In this document: positions 1-6,012 of the stretch, piece after piece
How the letters are laid out: each line of letters opens with the position of its first letter
How positions within the stretch are numbered: position 1 is the stretch's first letter
NCBI GenBank assembly: GCA_003165095.1
Contig: PLSH01000001.1
Coordinates: 1 to 8,719 of the forward strand
Direction: 5' to 3'
Source of the DNA: Acidobacteriaceae bacterium
Lineage (GTDB): Bacteria; Acidobacteriota; Terriglobia; Terriglobales; Acidobacteriaceae
Length of the DNA: 8,719 nucleotides
Position numbers and translations under genes: made by a program
The notes under the pieces: model-generated
Database searches by the model: none
What the model saw: the letters and a program-made list of their open reading frames with translations, nothing else
Told to the model about the DNA's origin: nothing

Positions 1-2
1 TG

Positions 3-536
3 GGTCGCTATCTGCCCTGCAAACCACCACCATGCAAAAAATGCTTTAATACGCAAGCATTTGCGCAAAAGATCGACTCAGAAGCGGTTCCTAATGAGTC
101 TGCCCAAAGTAAATATCATGGCGAGTGCGCGCATGTAGTTGGAGATGGACTTCAAGCCGGTGGAATCAACGCCAGAGTTGAGTTGGCAGGCAATTACGGA
201 CCAGTTCTTCTACAAAACAACTTCAAGATCGTTGATTATATATCACAGCCTGCGTTCCATTCGCAGCATGCTGGCGAATTGGGTGACATTACTATCTTTG
301 GGATAGTTTCGGGACACAAGTCTGGCCATGCGGAAGGATATACCGGAACTTCCCAGAGTCATTGGACTTCGTATTGGCAACAGAGGTATTGGACCCCTTA
401 CGGACCGATAAGTAGTAAGACTGGTCTTCCAAATGCTCCTACTGGTCCAGCAACAATTTACCGGAATAAATGCCGTTGCGGCAATGATTCCTCATCATTT
501 TATCTAATTCTAGAAAGGCTGGATTATGTTTACTAA
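3..536 (+). CDS. C-terminal part of a secreted amidase-like (NlpC/P60 or CHAP fold) effector, 5' end outside the window
   Basis: The frame is open from the window edge to the TAA at 534-536 (177 codons visible), so the true start lies to the left; the internal TTG at 183 is not needed as a start. Residues about 36-54 (SKYHGECAHVVGDGLQAGGI) match the catalytic-Cys helix of papain-like peptidoglycan amidases, with C42 as the likely nucleophile. GDITIF (94-99) followed by SGHAEGYTG, with H109 as the likely catalytic His, and then the aromatic stretch WTSYWQQRYW fit the usual GHIAxYxG...Q..FW pattern of these domains. A Cys-rich linker (CKPPPCKKC) precedes the domain, and a KCRCG pair follows it. 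The next gene overlaps by 11 bp and encodes an exported protein, as for an effector with its immunity partner. An Rhs core fragment just downstream suggests an Rhs C-terminal tip, but a stand-alone type VI effector is possible. The fold is well supported by motifs; the delivery route is inferred. Confidence 0.62.
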   Translation, partial: GRYLPCKPPPCKKCFNTQAFAQKIDSEAVPNESAQSKYHGECAHVVGDGLQAGGINARVELAGNYGPVLLQNNFKIVDYISQPAFHSQHAGELGDITIFGIVSGHKSGHAEGYTGTSQSHWTSYWQQRYWTPYGPISSKTGLPNAPTGPATIYRNKCRCGNDSSSFYLILERLDYVY

Positions 537-1167
537 GTTGATGCAACTGATTGTTGCCGATTTTCTTCTGATGATTGCTGCGGAGTGCTACGCGCAATAC
601 AATCCAATTCTAATGATTGGCACCAACCGCCCCAATTCTCACTATGAAGTGTTACCGCAAGACGTTAGAAGTAAGTGTACTCGCGCTATTGGACCTTATA
701 AAACTGATCCATTCGTGGTCTATGCACATATCAGGAAGAGTAGTTACGAGTATTATGCGGAATGGGGTACGAATAAGAACCGGAAAGACGACGAATATGA
801 TCAAGGCGCTACTTTGCTGGAAATCCATGGTCGAGAATGTAAATCATGGGAACTGGAGGGCACATTAATGGCTGTACCGCCAAGAAATGGCTATCATGGT
901 TCAACCTCCGAAGCCAGATTGCCAGGGGACGACTCTCCAACTGAAGATTCTCCACTAGTACGTCACTTTGTATTTAGGTCCGCAGAAGAGGAGTCACTTC
1001 TGAGAGAATTCATTAGAGACACGATCTATCGCGCAATCAAAACATATGGAGGAGATACACCTTTCAGGGCTGTGGCCTGTAAGCCTCAAGAAGAATTGAC
1101 GGATTCTGGGTTTATTGTTGTCCTGCAGGAGCTTAAGTCATACTGCTCGAGGGCGCCTGGAAAGTGA
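526..1167 (+). CDS. Putative exported immunity protein of the upstream amidase effector
   Basis: The family is not recognised. The ATG at 526 has an AGAAAGG ribosome-binding site about 7 nt upstream and overlaps the effector stop by 11 bp, implying translational coupling. Residues 1-23 look like a signal peptide: Lys at 4, a hydrophobic stretch (LMQLIVADFLLMIAA) and a likely signal-peptidase I cut after CYA. Cys21 is preceded by Glu, so a lipobox is unlikely. The mature part is about 190 residues, hydrophilic and acidic, with an SAEEESLLREFIRDTIYRAI-type helix near residues 150-170. An exported protein directly behind a wall-degrading effector fits a periplasmic immunity protein that blocks the amidase; this role is inferred from context. 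The last residues (SRAPGK) appear to be encoded by the adjoining Rhs core fragment in another frame, so the native C-terminus may have been replaced. Codon use is visibly more A/T-rich than in the Rhs fragment downstream. Confidence 0.6.
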   Translation: MFTKLMQLIVADFLLMIAAECYAQYNPILMIGTNRPNSHYEVLPQDVRSKCTRAIGPYKTDPFVVYAHIRKSSYEYYAEWGTNKNRKDDEYDQGATLLEIHGRECKSWELEGTLMAVPPRNGYHGSTSEARLPGDDSPTEDSPLVRHFVFRSAEEESLLREFIRDTIYRAIKTYGGDTPFRAVACKPQEELTDSGFIVVLQELKSYCSRAPGK

Positions 1168-1369
1168 GTTGCTCTACGATGCCTTCGGCAACCGCGTTGC
1201 CAAGACGGTGAATGGAGTGACCACGCAGTATCTTGTGGAGGACGATGTGAATCCCACCGGCCTGCCGCAGGTGGTGGAAGAGACGGTCAACGGCGTAGTC
1301 ACGCGGAGTTATACCTACGGCCTGGAGCGCATCAGCCATGCCCAGCCCATCAACGATGCGTGGACGCCC
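1145..1369 (+). pseudogene. Orphan Rhs (YD-repeat) core fragment, truncated at both ends
   Basis: Frame 2 reads LLYDAFGNRVAKTVNGVTTQ, then YLVEDDVNPTGLPQVVEETV and RSYTYGLERIS, ending near NDAWTP. This is the familiar YD-repeat sequence of the late Rhs core, ahead of the hypervariable C-terminal tip. It has no start of its own: it emerges inside the end of the immunity gene at about 1145, and similarity stops at about 1369, before the rest of the core or any new tip. The frame then runs on for 16 codons of unrelated sequence to a stop at 1417. Displaced core fragments of this kind are typical downstream of Rhs tip/immunity pairs, where recombination between core copies swaps tips. Identification as Rhs core is firm; the fragment itself cannot make a functional protein. 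Confidence 0.8.
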
Positions 1370-1835
1370 CTTTCCCGCGAACTCGTAGTCCCGGTGCTAG
1401 GTTTTTCCTGCGCATAGCTCGGCCCGCCGGCCAGCGAAAGAATGCGTACCCTGTGTCTCCGGCACTCATCAGAAGCGTCTGTCGCCAGCCCCAGTCGTCC
1501 TCGCAAAGAACGCGCAACGTGCTGTCGGCACTTCTGGTATCGACCTCCAAGACGAAGACTCCGGATGCGGCTCCGGTAGCCAGGCCCCAATTGCAGCCTG
1601 GGAGTTCGCACGCCCATTGCTCCAACTGGGCCAGGTCGGCCGTCGCGTCTTCGATCCGCACCTTCGCTGACACAAGCCTGTTTTGTGGCTGAACTGGAAA
1701 CACGCGCCACCGGCGGTTCGCCTGGATAATCTGGATGGGGAGATCCGCGGAACACTGCGGTTCGTTGATTGAGGGTGTGGGCAGCGCGGCAACGCGCTGT
1801 CCGTACTCCCGGAAAAAATCTGCTGGGTCTTTCAT
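1350..1835 (-). pseudogene. 3'-truncated bifunctional primase/polymerase (prim-pol) N-terminal domain
   Basis: The ATG at 1835 has an AAGGAGA ribosome-binding site 5 nt upstream, and the frame encodes 161 residues. Residues about 68-100 (NWGLATGAASGVFVLEVD and following) match the glycine-rich segment and first acidic motif of the prim-pol domain; the usual DxD reads E-V-D here. Later GYAFFRWPAG and KNLAPGLRVRGKG match the H-Y-F / APG-x-x-VRG-x-G region. A complete domain would continue with GGYVV and roughly 100 more residues, but similarity ends at about 1368, where the sequence becomes the reverse complement of the Rhs core, and translation stops after ASTHR. Enzymes of this family prime and copy DNA and are common in plasmids, phages and satellite elements. 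Lacking the rest of the domain, this copy is most likely a relic. A diverged second copy of its 5' end lies 394 bp away. Confidence 0.6.
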
Positions 1836-1975
1836 TCTTCTCCTTGAGTTAAATGGTCAGTCGCAATCGCTACCCGGATGGGGCAGCAAGTTGTTACTGA
1901 TCGGTGCGAAGTCTGATTTGGGGAGGAATTAGAAGGGCTCGCGCGGGCGGCGGGCCGGGAGAGAAACGCATGTGT
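1631..1975 (-). repeat. Tandem-duplication unit A: 5' part and leader of the prim-pol remnant
   Basis: This segment matches 2028-2345 along its length. Shared landmarks are the reverse complement of the RIEDATAD coding region (GTCGCGTCTTC), CTGCGGTTCGTTG, GAGGGTGTGGGC, the start-codon region, GGTCAGTCGCAATCGCTACC in the leader and GGGCCGGGAGAGAAAC at the far end. Unit A holds about 25 extra bases in its leader. Confidence 0.75.
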
Positions 1976-2010
1976 TGAGGGCGTAAGGCGCCACCAGTCC
2001 GCTAACACTG

Positions 2011-2229
2011 TCACCTCCTCAGCTGTTGCCTGGTCGGCGGTCGCGTCTTCAATTCGCACCTCGCATGTGCCAGCCTGCCCTGGGGCTGAACAGAAAACAA
2101 CCTCAGGCGGTTTGCGTGAAGCACCTCGATGGGAATAACTGCGGAACGCTGCGGTTCGTTGTTTGAGGGTGTGGGCGGCGCGGCAATGCGCCGTCCGTAT
2201 TCTCGGGAAGGATCTTCCTGGTTTTTCAT
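2011..2229 (-). pseudogene. Second, frameshifted copy of the prim-pol 5' end
   Basis: The ATG at 2229 follows a GAGGAG ribosome-binding site about 12 nt upstream. The 72-residue frame begins MKNQEDPSREYGRRIAAPPT, clearly related to MKDPADFFREYGQRVAALPT of the copy starting at 1835. Similarity continues through NNEPQRSA, IPIEVLHANR and VQPQGRL. After RLAHA the reading frame is wrong: shifting by one base restores RIEDATAD, the same residues as in the other copy. Relative to copy A one base is missing near 2061 (CGCACCTCGC against CGCACCTTCGC). Even with the frame restored, similarity ends within about 15 codons and the catalytic region is absent. It is therefore a short, doubly damaged remnant of a tandem duplication rather than a working gene. 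Confidence 0.6.
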
Positions 2230-2345
2230 TTCTTGCTCTTGCTCCTCGATTTAATGGGTCAGCCGCAAACGCTACCGGCGAAGGCAGCGAGTCACTGATC
2301 AGTTGTGAAGGGAATTAAGCGGGCCGGGAGAGAAACACATGGCTT
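2028..2345 (-). repeat. Tandem-duplication unit B: diverged copy of 1631-1975
   Basis: Direct-orientation partner of unit A, with many scattered substitutions and small indels, so the duplication is old. It covers the 5' part of the prim-pol remnant and its leader up to GGGCCGGGAGAGAAACACATG. The shared leader suggests the duplicated block included the promoter/RBS region. Confidence 0.75.
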
Positions 2346-2563
2346 GGGGGACGTATCCGTGTCCGCCTCATGCGATGCAAGGCTATTGATTGCTGGGTCG
2401 AGAGGTTGAGAAGGGATCTCAACATCGGGTCGAATCTGCGGTACTTAGGTCGCCGCTATGGATCGGCAACGTTTGAAATCAGCAGGACATCGATCCCCTC
2501 GATTCGAGGTAAAGCCCACATCCCGCAATGAAACCGACGTCGCATGCTGCCTGGGCGGAGCGG
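2346..2563. other. Gene-free stretch between the prim-pol remnants and the HNH gene
   Basis: Together with the leader of unit B, this forms a stretch of about 330 bases (2230-2563) without a gene. No open frame with recognisable residues, tRNA-like fold, strong hairpin or repeat was seen in 2346-2563. It is probably degraded spacer between mobile-element remnants. Confidence 0.5.
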
Positions 2564-2981
2564 TTAGCGACCGGCCGCTGACCGCTGGTTGAGGAATATC
2601 TGGAGGTCTGCAAGGTACCGCTGATTGCGTGCTCGTTGCGCATTTAGCTGCTGGACTGCGGCGTCTCGCTGCCTGGAGGTCTCGCCCAAGGCCGCGGCGA
2701 AGTCTTCAGTCGTCGGGATTTTGGGAGCTGGGCCCTTGTGACCAGGTGAAAGGACGTCACTGTGATTGCGTGCCTCGTTGCACTGCCGACAAGCGCTGAC
2801 GCAGTTTTCGATGGTATCGGGACCTCCGCGGCCACGCGGCATCCTGTGGTCGACGGTTGCCTGGTCAGGGGGCGACATTGTCACAGAGAAGTGTGACGCG
2901 TCCGCACCAATGACACCTTTTGTCTGCCTCGAGCCACAGAATCGTACGTCGGGGCAGTTGTCTTCCGGTTGAAGTTTTCAT
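2564..2981 (-). pseudogene. HNH endonuclease with one-base frameshift
   Basis: An apparent start, ATG at 2981, opens a frame reading MKTSTGRQLPRRTILWLEAD, then KRCHWCGRVTLLCDNVAP before a TGA. The frame that follows continues PDQATVDHRMPRGRGGPDTI and ENCVSACRQCNEARNH, and ends at 2564. Joined, they give a canonical small HNH nuclease of about 138 residues: first zinc pair CHWC, the VDH core with the histidine metal ligand, RGRGG, the N of ENCV, and the second zinc pair CRQC. The break sits at a run of five G (2868-2872 on the + strand); removing one base fuses the two frames exactly at A-P-D. HNH nucleases of this size nick or cut DNA and occur in phages, restriction systems and mobile elements. 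The C-terminal 50 residues are charged and probably helical. Either the gene is inactivated, or the extra base is a sequencing error. The GTG at 2884 gives only the C-terminal half, lacking one zinc pair. Confidence 0.75.
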
Positions 2982-3025
2982 GGGTTCACTTTCAGTTAGG
3001 TGTTGCGGGTGTATGTGTAGAATGC

Positions 3026-3042
3026 CCAGTCTGGAAGACTGG
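3026..3042. other. Short perfect hairpin CCAGTCT-GGA-AGACTGG
   Basis: A 7-bp stem with a 3-nt loop in the 149-bp gap between the HNH gene and the large recombinase. No T-run follows on either strand. It could be a remnant of a small dispersed palindromic repeat; no second copy was found in the window. Confidence 0.3.
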
Positions 3043-3091
3043 CTGTGGGGGCTGAACTTACTGAGAGAGCTTCCCTCCTTTCAAATAGGAA

Positions 3092-3113
3092 CGCCGCCCC
3101 TTGCAGGGCGGCG
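3092..3113 (-). terminator. GC-rich hairpin after the large recombinase gene, possible terminator
   Basis: CGCCGCCC pairs perfectly with GGGCGGCG across the loop CTTGCA (8-bp stem, 6-nt loop). It lies 17 bp beyond the recombinase stop codon, where a terminator is expected. The following bases on the - strand (TTCCTATTTG) hold only a weak T tract, so intrinsic termination is plausible but unproven. Confidence 0.35.
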
Positions 3114-3130
3114 GTTGATCGCGTAAGGCG

Positions 3131-4990
3131 TTAAGACGTGAACAAGGTACCGACCCATCCGCCGACTTTTTTGAGGCCGTGCGATTCATCGAAGTTGCGT
3201 CCATAACGCCTGATGGTTGTGTTGATGTTCCGGTGCCAAAGGTGCTTACTAAGTGATAAATAGTCTTCCGGGTGTGTATCGAGCCACCTGAAAGCCAGTG
3301 CGTCGCGATACAGATGCGGATGGCCCCAGCGACCTGCGTGCTTCATCGTGAGGCCGCCGATTAGGTTTCCAAAGGCGAGGCGTGTGTAGGGGCTACCCTC
3401 GTGATTGAGGAAGAGAGTTCCCCGGTCAACGAAGAGAGTTCCACGGTCAGCGGTGCTAATGAGAGCGGCTCTAATTAGGAGAGGCCGTTGATTCGTGACG
3501 TAGTCTTCGAGTAACGGCACAAGATACAACGGCACGATACCGCGAACCATCTGTTTTGTTTTCACCTGTTCCTTGGGGAAGAAAATCTGCCAAAATTCAG
3601 CTCCTGGGTTGCGCGCTAGCTCCGCCTCGACGTCGTCTGGCTTCCCGATGGGCCGGTTGGGATCAAAGCCGGCTTTGAAGATGTTCGCGCAGTCTTTGGA
3701 CGTGCCAAGATTGCAAATCCTCACGTTGAACTGACGCCAGGCAAACACCGCCATCCAGTGGGTCAGCAAGATGTCGTGGGTTAACCTCGCATATTTGATG
3801 GTGCCTCTCTGTACGCGGCTCCTCTCCTTTTCGATCTTCAGCGGAATTTCGCAAAGCACGCGATGCTCGATGAAATACTCGGATTTGCGGTCGATCGCGG
3901 CTTCCTCATCCTCTACAGGAATCGTGTTCATCAGGTCAGTCATCCAATCGAAATCGATTGTTTGATAGGCCGGATATTTTCGGAGTGTGCCGCGCAGTGT
4001 GGCAAGGTTGGAATAGAGGCTGTTCGGAGTTACCTTCCTTTCATCGAGTTGCCACGAGATGTAGGGGTCTACGATTCTGGGGTGGACAACCTCGAGCAGG
4101 TCGACCGGACCCTGAAGGTCCAGAAGATGTTTCAGAACGCCGTAACCAAGCAACTTGCTGACAGCTCGCTCAACGTTGATTGCCGTTTCGGGCCGAAGAT
4201 TCTCGTTTTCGCGGCGGCTGCTTTTGCCCGTGTCACGACGGCTCCCTTTCTGCAAACGGCGTGTAGCCGTATTGAGGCGGGATGCGATCATGTCGCGCAG
4301 TTGCGTGCGACACGGTTCTGGCATGTCAGCTGTCGCGACCCCGTAAAGATAGTCGTCCAGAGGATGCGTGATCAGCGGGAACTTATCACGGAGTTTGTTT
4401 TGGACGATCATCCGCCGGAAGTTACCTAACACAGCCTGTACGGATTTGGGGTGGCGTCCGTTTGCAATTTTCAACTCCTTGAATGCAAGGAGATGATCGT
4501 CGGAGAGTTGACCAGGGGCCTTCTCGGCGGCGACGGCAAACCGGACAATTCCGGAACATCCGTCTAGCAGTTTTATCCCGGCGAGAGCTTCCTGCCATTT
4601 GGCTTCCGCCTTACTCGGTTCGGCGGACCATCCCAGAAGGTCCACAGCGAGGCGGCGCAACAATAGTGCGTAGTTTTTGTACGAGCGCACAGAATTGCGG
4701 CTAAGCGGCTTACCCTTCCTAGAAGTCAGTTTTGCCAAGAAAGAGCCGAAGCCCTGCATTGCAGGCTGGAGCGTTGCGATCTTCAAGTCAGGCAGGAGCA
4801 CGCCTACGTAGGTGGAAAAATGCGTTGCTGTGGTTGTTAACATTGCGACGGGGAGATCCGGGCGCATTTTGGCGATGGCGCCGAGGAGATCGACGACTCT
4901 GGTCGACGAAGCCGACATAACGAGATCCGGCGAGGCAATGCGCGGCAAAGCCTCTTTTGGCGAGGCGATTGTAAGATTCTGGACGTTCAT
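3131..4990 (-). CDS. Large divergent tyrosine recombinase (site-specific integrase)
   Basis: This is a 619-residue protein. Its start at 4990 is preceded by TGGAGAAA about 10 nt upstream. The C-terminal third carries the tyrosine-recombinase residues in order: R424 in FNVRICNLG, a Lys cluster near 473-480 (PKEQVKTKQ), H559-x-x-R562 in HPHLYRDALAF, H586 in LWHRNINTT and the nucleophile Y596 in RRYG. Residues about 85-120 (KPLSRNSVRSYKNYALLLRR) resemble the helical core-binding domain. The protein is about 200 residues longer than common phage integrases, with a long middle section of unknown role including a basic patch near 242-262. It would cut and rejoin DNA at paired sites through a 3'-phosphotyrosine intermediate. 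Two small HTH proteins lie upstream on the same strand and may control it or its direction. A 21-bp tandem repeat inside the gene adds seven residues (DRGTLFV twice). All core residues are present, so it may be active; its element and target site are unknown. Confidence 0.75.
   Translation of the reverse strand: MNVQNLTIASPKEALPRIASPDLVMSASSTRVVDLLGAIAKMRPDLPVAMLTTTATHFSTYVGVLLPDLKIATLQPAMQGFGSFLAKLTSRKGKPLSRNSVRSYKNYALLLRRLAVDLLGWSAEPSKAEAKWQEALAGIKLLDGCSGIVRFAVAAEKAPGQLSDDHLLAFKELKIANGRHPKSVQAVLGNFRRMIVQNKLRDKFPLITHPLDDYLYGVATADMPEPCRTQLRDMIASRLNTATRRLQKGSRRDTGKSSRRENENLRPETAINVERAVSKLLGYGVLKHLLDLQGPVDLLEVVHPRIVDPYISWQLDERKVTPNSLYSNLATLRGTLRKYPAYQTIDFDWMTDLMNTIPVEDEEAAIDRKSEYFIEHRVLCEIPLKIEKERSRVQRGTIKYARLTHDILLTHWMAVFAWRQFNVRICNLGTSKDCANIFKAGFDPNRPIGKPDDVEAELARNPGAEFWQIFFPKEQVKTKQMVRGIVPLYLVPLLEDYVTNQRPLLIRAALISTADRGTLFVDRGTLFLNHEGSPYTRLAFGNLIGGLTMKHAGRWGHPHLYRDALAFRWLDTHPEDYLSLSKHLWHRNINTTIRRYGRNFDESHGLKKVGGWVGTLFTS
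3410..3451 (-). repeat. Two-copy 21-bp in-frame tandem repeat within the recombinase gene
   Basis: GAAGAGAGTTCC(C/A)CGGTCA(A/G)C occurs at 3410-3430 and 3431-3451 with two mismatches. It encodes the doubled heptad in TADRGTLFVDRGTLFLNHEG, about 35 residues before the catalytic HxxR. Being in frame, it preserves the coding sequence. Confidence 0.9.
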
Positions 4991-5153
4991 ATATGCAATT
5001 TCTCCATTAGTTTGTCAAAGTAACGAACGGTGATAATGCATATAAAGCACGAAGCTAAGCGACTTATTGTGAGCAACTTAACGTAAACGCGAAACAGAGG
5101 GGCAAATCGCGGTGATATACGCGGCAAAGCGATGCTGGCGGCAATCAAGATCA

Positions 5154-5495
5154 TTACTTTCGGCCTCCCTTGGGCTTCTCTGTGATGGTGGGAGAAGGCA
5201 GCTGCATTTCAAGGAAGGCCTCGATATCACACGACAAGAAGCGCCCCCGCTTAGGCAGGTCGCGCGCCGGCCATTTTCCGATATGAATACGCTCCTGAAT
5301 GCTCCTGATATCGCAAGCGAAGATTCGCGCGGTGTCGGCGGTTGTGTACTGTGCTTGTAGTGGCAGGTTTTTTTTGCGCAATACCTCGCATAAGCGTGGG
5401 TAGAGCTGAATATCCTCCGCCGTGAAACTCGCGGTAGGGTCGTTTACGTCCGGTGGGCCTTCGGTCGGTTTTCCTGTGCTGTTTTTGGGGGGCAT
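5154..5495 (-). CDS. Small MerR/excisionase-like helix-turn-helix protein
   Basis: The start at 5495 is supported by AAGGA 8 nt upstream; the longer overlapping frame from 5595 is out of phase and lacks recognisable residues. The protein has 113 residues. Residues about 50-95 (YTTADTARIFACDIRSIQER, then GKWPARDLPKRGRFLSCDIEAFL) follow the HTH_17/excisionase pattern: a helix-turn-helix, a wing with a conserved basic residue, and a closing helix beginning D-I-E. The N-terminal 45 residues are polar, with a short helix (YPRLCEVLRKKN); the tail is basic. Such proteins bind and bend DNA as recombination directionality factors or act as small regulators. It lies 163 bp upstream of the large recombinase on the same strand, which suggests a joint role. 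It resembles the 81-residue HTH protein next door in layout, but the two are clearly diverged. Confidence 0.65.
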   Translation of the reverse strand: MPPKNSTGKPTEGPPDVNDPTASFTAEDIQLYPRLCEVLRKKNLPLQAQYTTADTARIFACDIRSIQERIHIGKWPARDLPKRGRFLSCDIEAFLEMQLPSPTITEKPKGGRK

Positions 5496-5536
5496 GTAGT
5501 GCGTCCTTCATCAGAATTTTTGGATCCGTACCATTC

Positions 5537-5553
5537 CCGGACTTGCGGTCCGG
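5537..5553. other. Inverted repeat CCGGAC-TTGCG-GTCCGG upstream of the 113-residue HTH gene
   Basis: A perfect 6-bp stem with 5-nt loop, 42 bp ahead of the start of the gene at 5495, within the gap between the two HTH genes. No T-run follows on the - strand, so it is not a good terminator for the gene before it. Position and symmetry suit an operator. The half-site GTCCGGT recurs at 5972-5978. Confidence 0.35.
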
Positions 5554-5620
5554 TACTTTTCCCAAGTTGCCGTTCTTATCGGGAAATATGCTCATACCCG
5601 AGCCGGGGGGTGTGTCACGC

Positions 5621-5866
5621 TTATTTGTCGTCGCTCGAGCTGGACGGAGCTGCGCTTTTACGCGGTTTGCGAGGTTGCTTCAGATTTGGGTGGTCGGATC
5701 GGGCATAGCGCTCGATGGCGCTCCTGGTCAATAGCCGACGGCTCCCAATGCATCGCGTGGGCAGCTGGCCCGAGGCAATAAGGTAGTCCAGAGACCGGAT
5801 CGAGATGCCTAGAGCCTCGGCTGCATCGCGCCGACCGTATAGTATGCGGAGTGGTATTTTGTTCAT
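5621..5866 (-). CDS. Excisionase/AlpA-type helix-turn-helix protein
   Basis: This is an 81-residue protein. Residues 10-55 (YGRRDAAEALGISIRSLDYL, then IASGQLPTRCIGSRRLLTRSAIERYA) are a textbook HTH_17 excisionase-family domain: the D-A-A-E-A-L-G-I-S helix, R-S-L-D recognition helix, G-x-L-P turn, R-R-L wing and closing I-E-R-Y helix. The C-terminal tail is rich in Lys, Arg, Pro and Ser and probably disordered. The only usable start is the ATG at 5866, and no clear ribosome-binding site precedes it, so expression may be weak or leaderless. Members act as recombination directionality factors for tyrosine integrases or as transcriptional activators of integrase genes in integrative elements. It sits between the 368-residue protein and the second HTH gene, all on one strand. 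Which of the two recombinases it serves cannot be told from sequence. Confidence 0.7.
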   Translation of the reverse strand: MNKIPLRILYGRRDAAEALGISIRSLDYLIASGQLPTRCIGSRRLLTRSAIERYARSDHPNLKQPRKPRKSAAPSSSSDDK

Positions 5867-5921
5867 GTTGGGAGCATGAACCTTGGCCGACGAGGAGTCA
5901 TTTACTAGCGCACTATTTTTT

Positions 5922-5940
5922 TAGACGAAAATCGCGTCTA
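5922..5940. promoter_or_regulatory. Inverted repeat upstream of the 81-residue HTH gene, possible operator
   Basis: TAGACG (5922-5927) and CGTCTA (5935-5940) form a perfect 6-bp inverted repeat around AAAATCG, 55 bp ahead of the start codon at 5866 and next to a run of seven T on the + strand. The T-run lies on the wrong side for a terminator of the leftward genes. The position fits an operator for autoregulation; this is inference. Confidence 0.35.
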
Positions 5941-5965
5941 CGCAAGTCCTTCATTATCAATAGAT

Positions 5966-5978
5966 ACCGGAGTCCGGT
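5966..5978. other. Palindrome ACCGGA-G-TCCGGT behind the 368-residue gene
   Basis: A 13-bp palindrome with a single central base, 34 bp past the stop of the gene ending at 6013. It could fold as a 5-bp stem for a weak terminator, but no T-run follows. It shares the half-site GTCCGGT with the inverted repeat at 5537-5553. Confidence 0.35.
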
Positions 5979-6012
5979 TTAACCTGGCCAACATGCTGCC
6001 GAAGGGTCTTAC

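Noticed and set aside
183..536. Separate small gene starting at the TTG at 183
   Set aside because: The same frame is open back to the window edge, and the catalytic-Cys helix of the amidase domain lies upstream of 183, so this is an internal codon.
617..868. 83-residue + strand frame inside the immunity gene
   Set aside because: No recognisable residues or ribosome-binding site; it overlaps fully a better-supported gene with signal peptide.
1980..3129. Direct repeat GCGTAAGGCG at 1980 and 3120 as element boundary
   Set aside because: A 10-base match recurring once in this length is expected by chance, and nothing else marks these positions as ends.
3863..4429. 188-residue + strand frame opposite the large recombinase
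   Set aside because: It is antisense to a gene with all tyrosine-recombinase residues, has no family signature and shows translation typical of a shadow frame.
5251..5595. 114-residue - strand frame overlapping the 113-residue HTH gene
   Set aside because: The other frame has a good ribosome-binding site and a clear HTH domain; this one has biased, low-information sequence with no motif.
5922..5940. Intrinsic terminator
   Set aside because: The T-run adjoins the wrong side of the hairpin for the leftward genes, and no + strand gene ends there.
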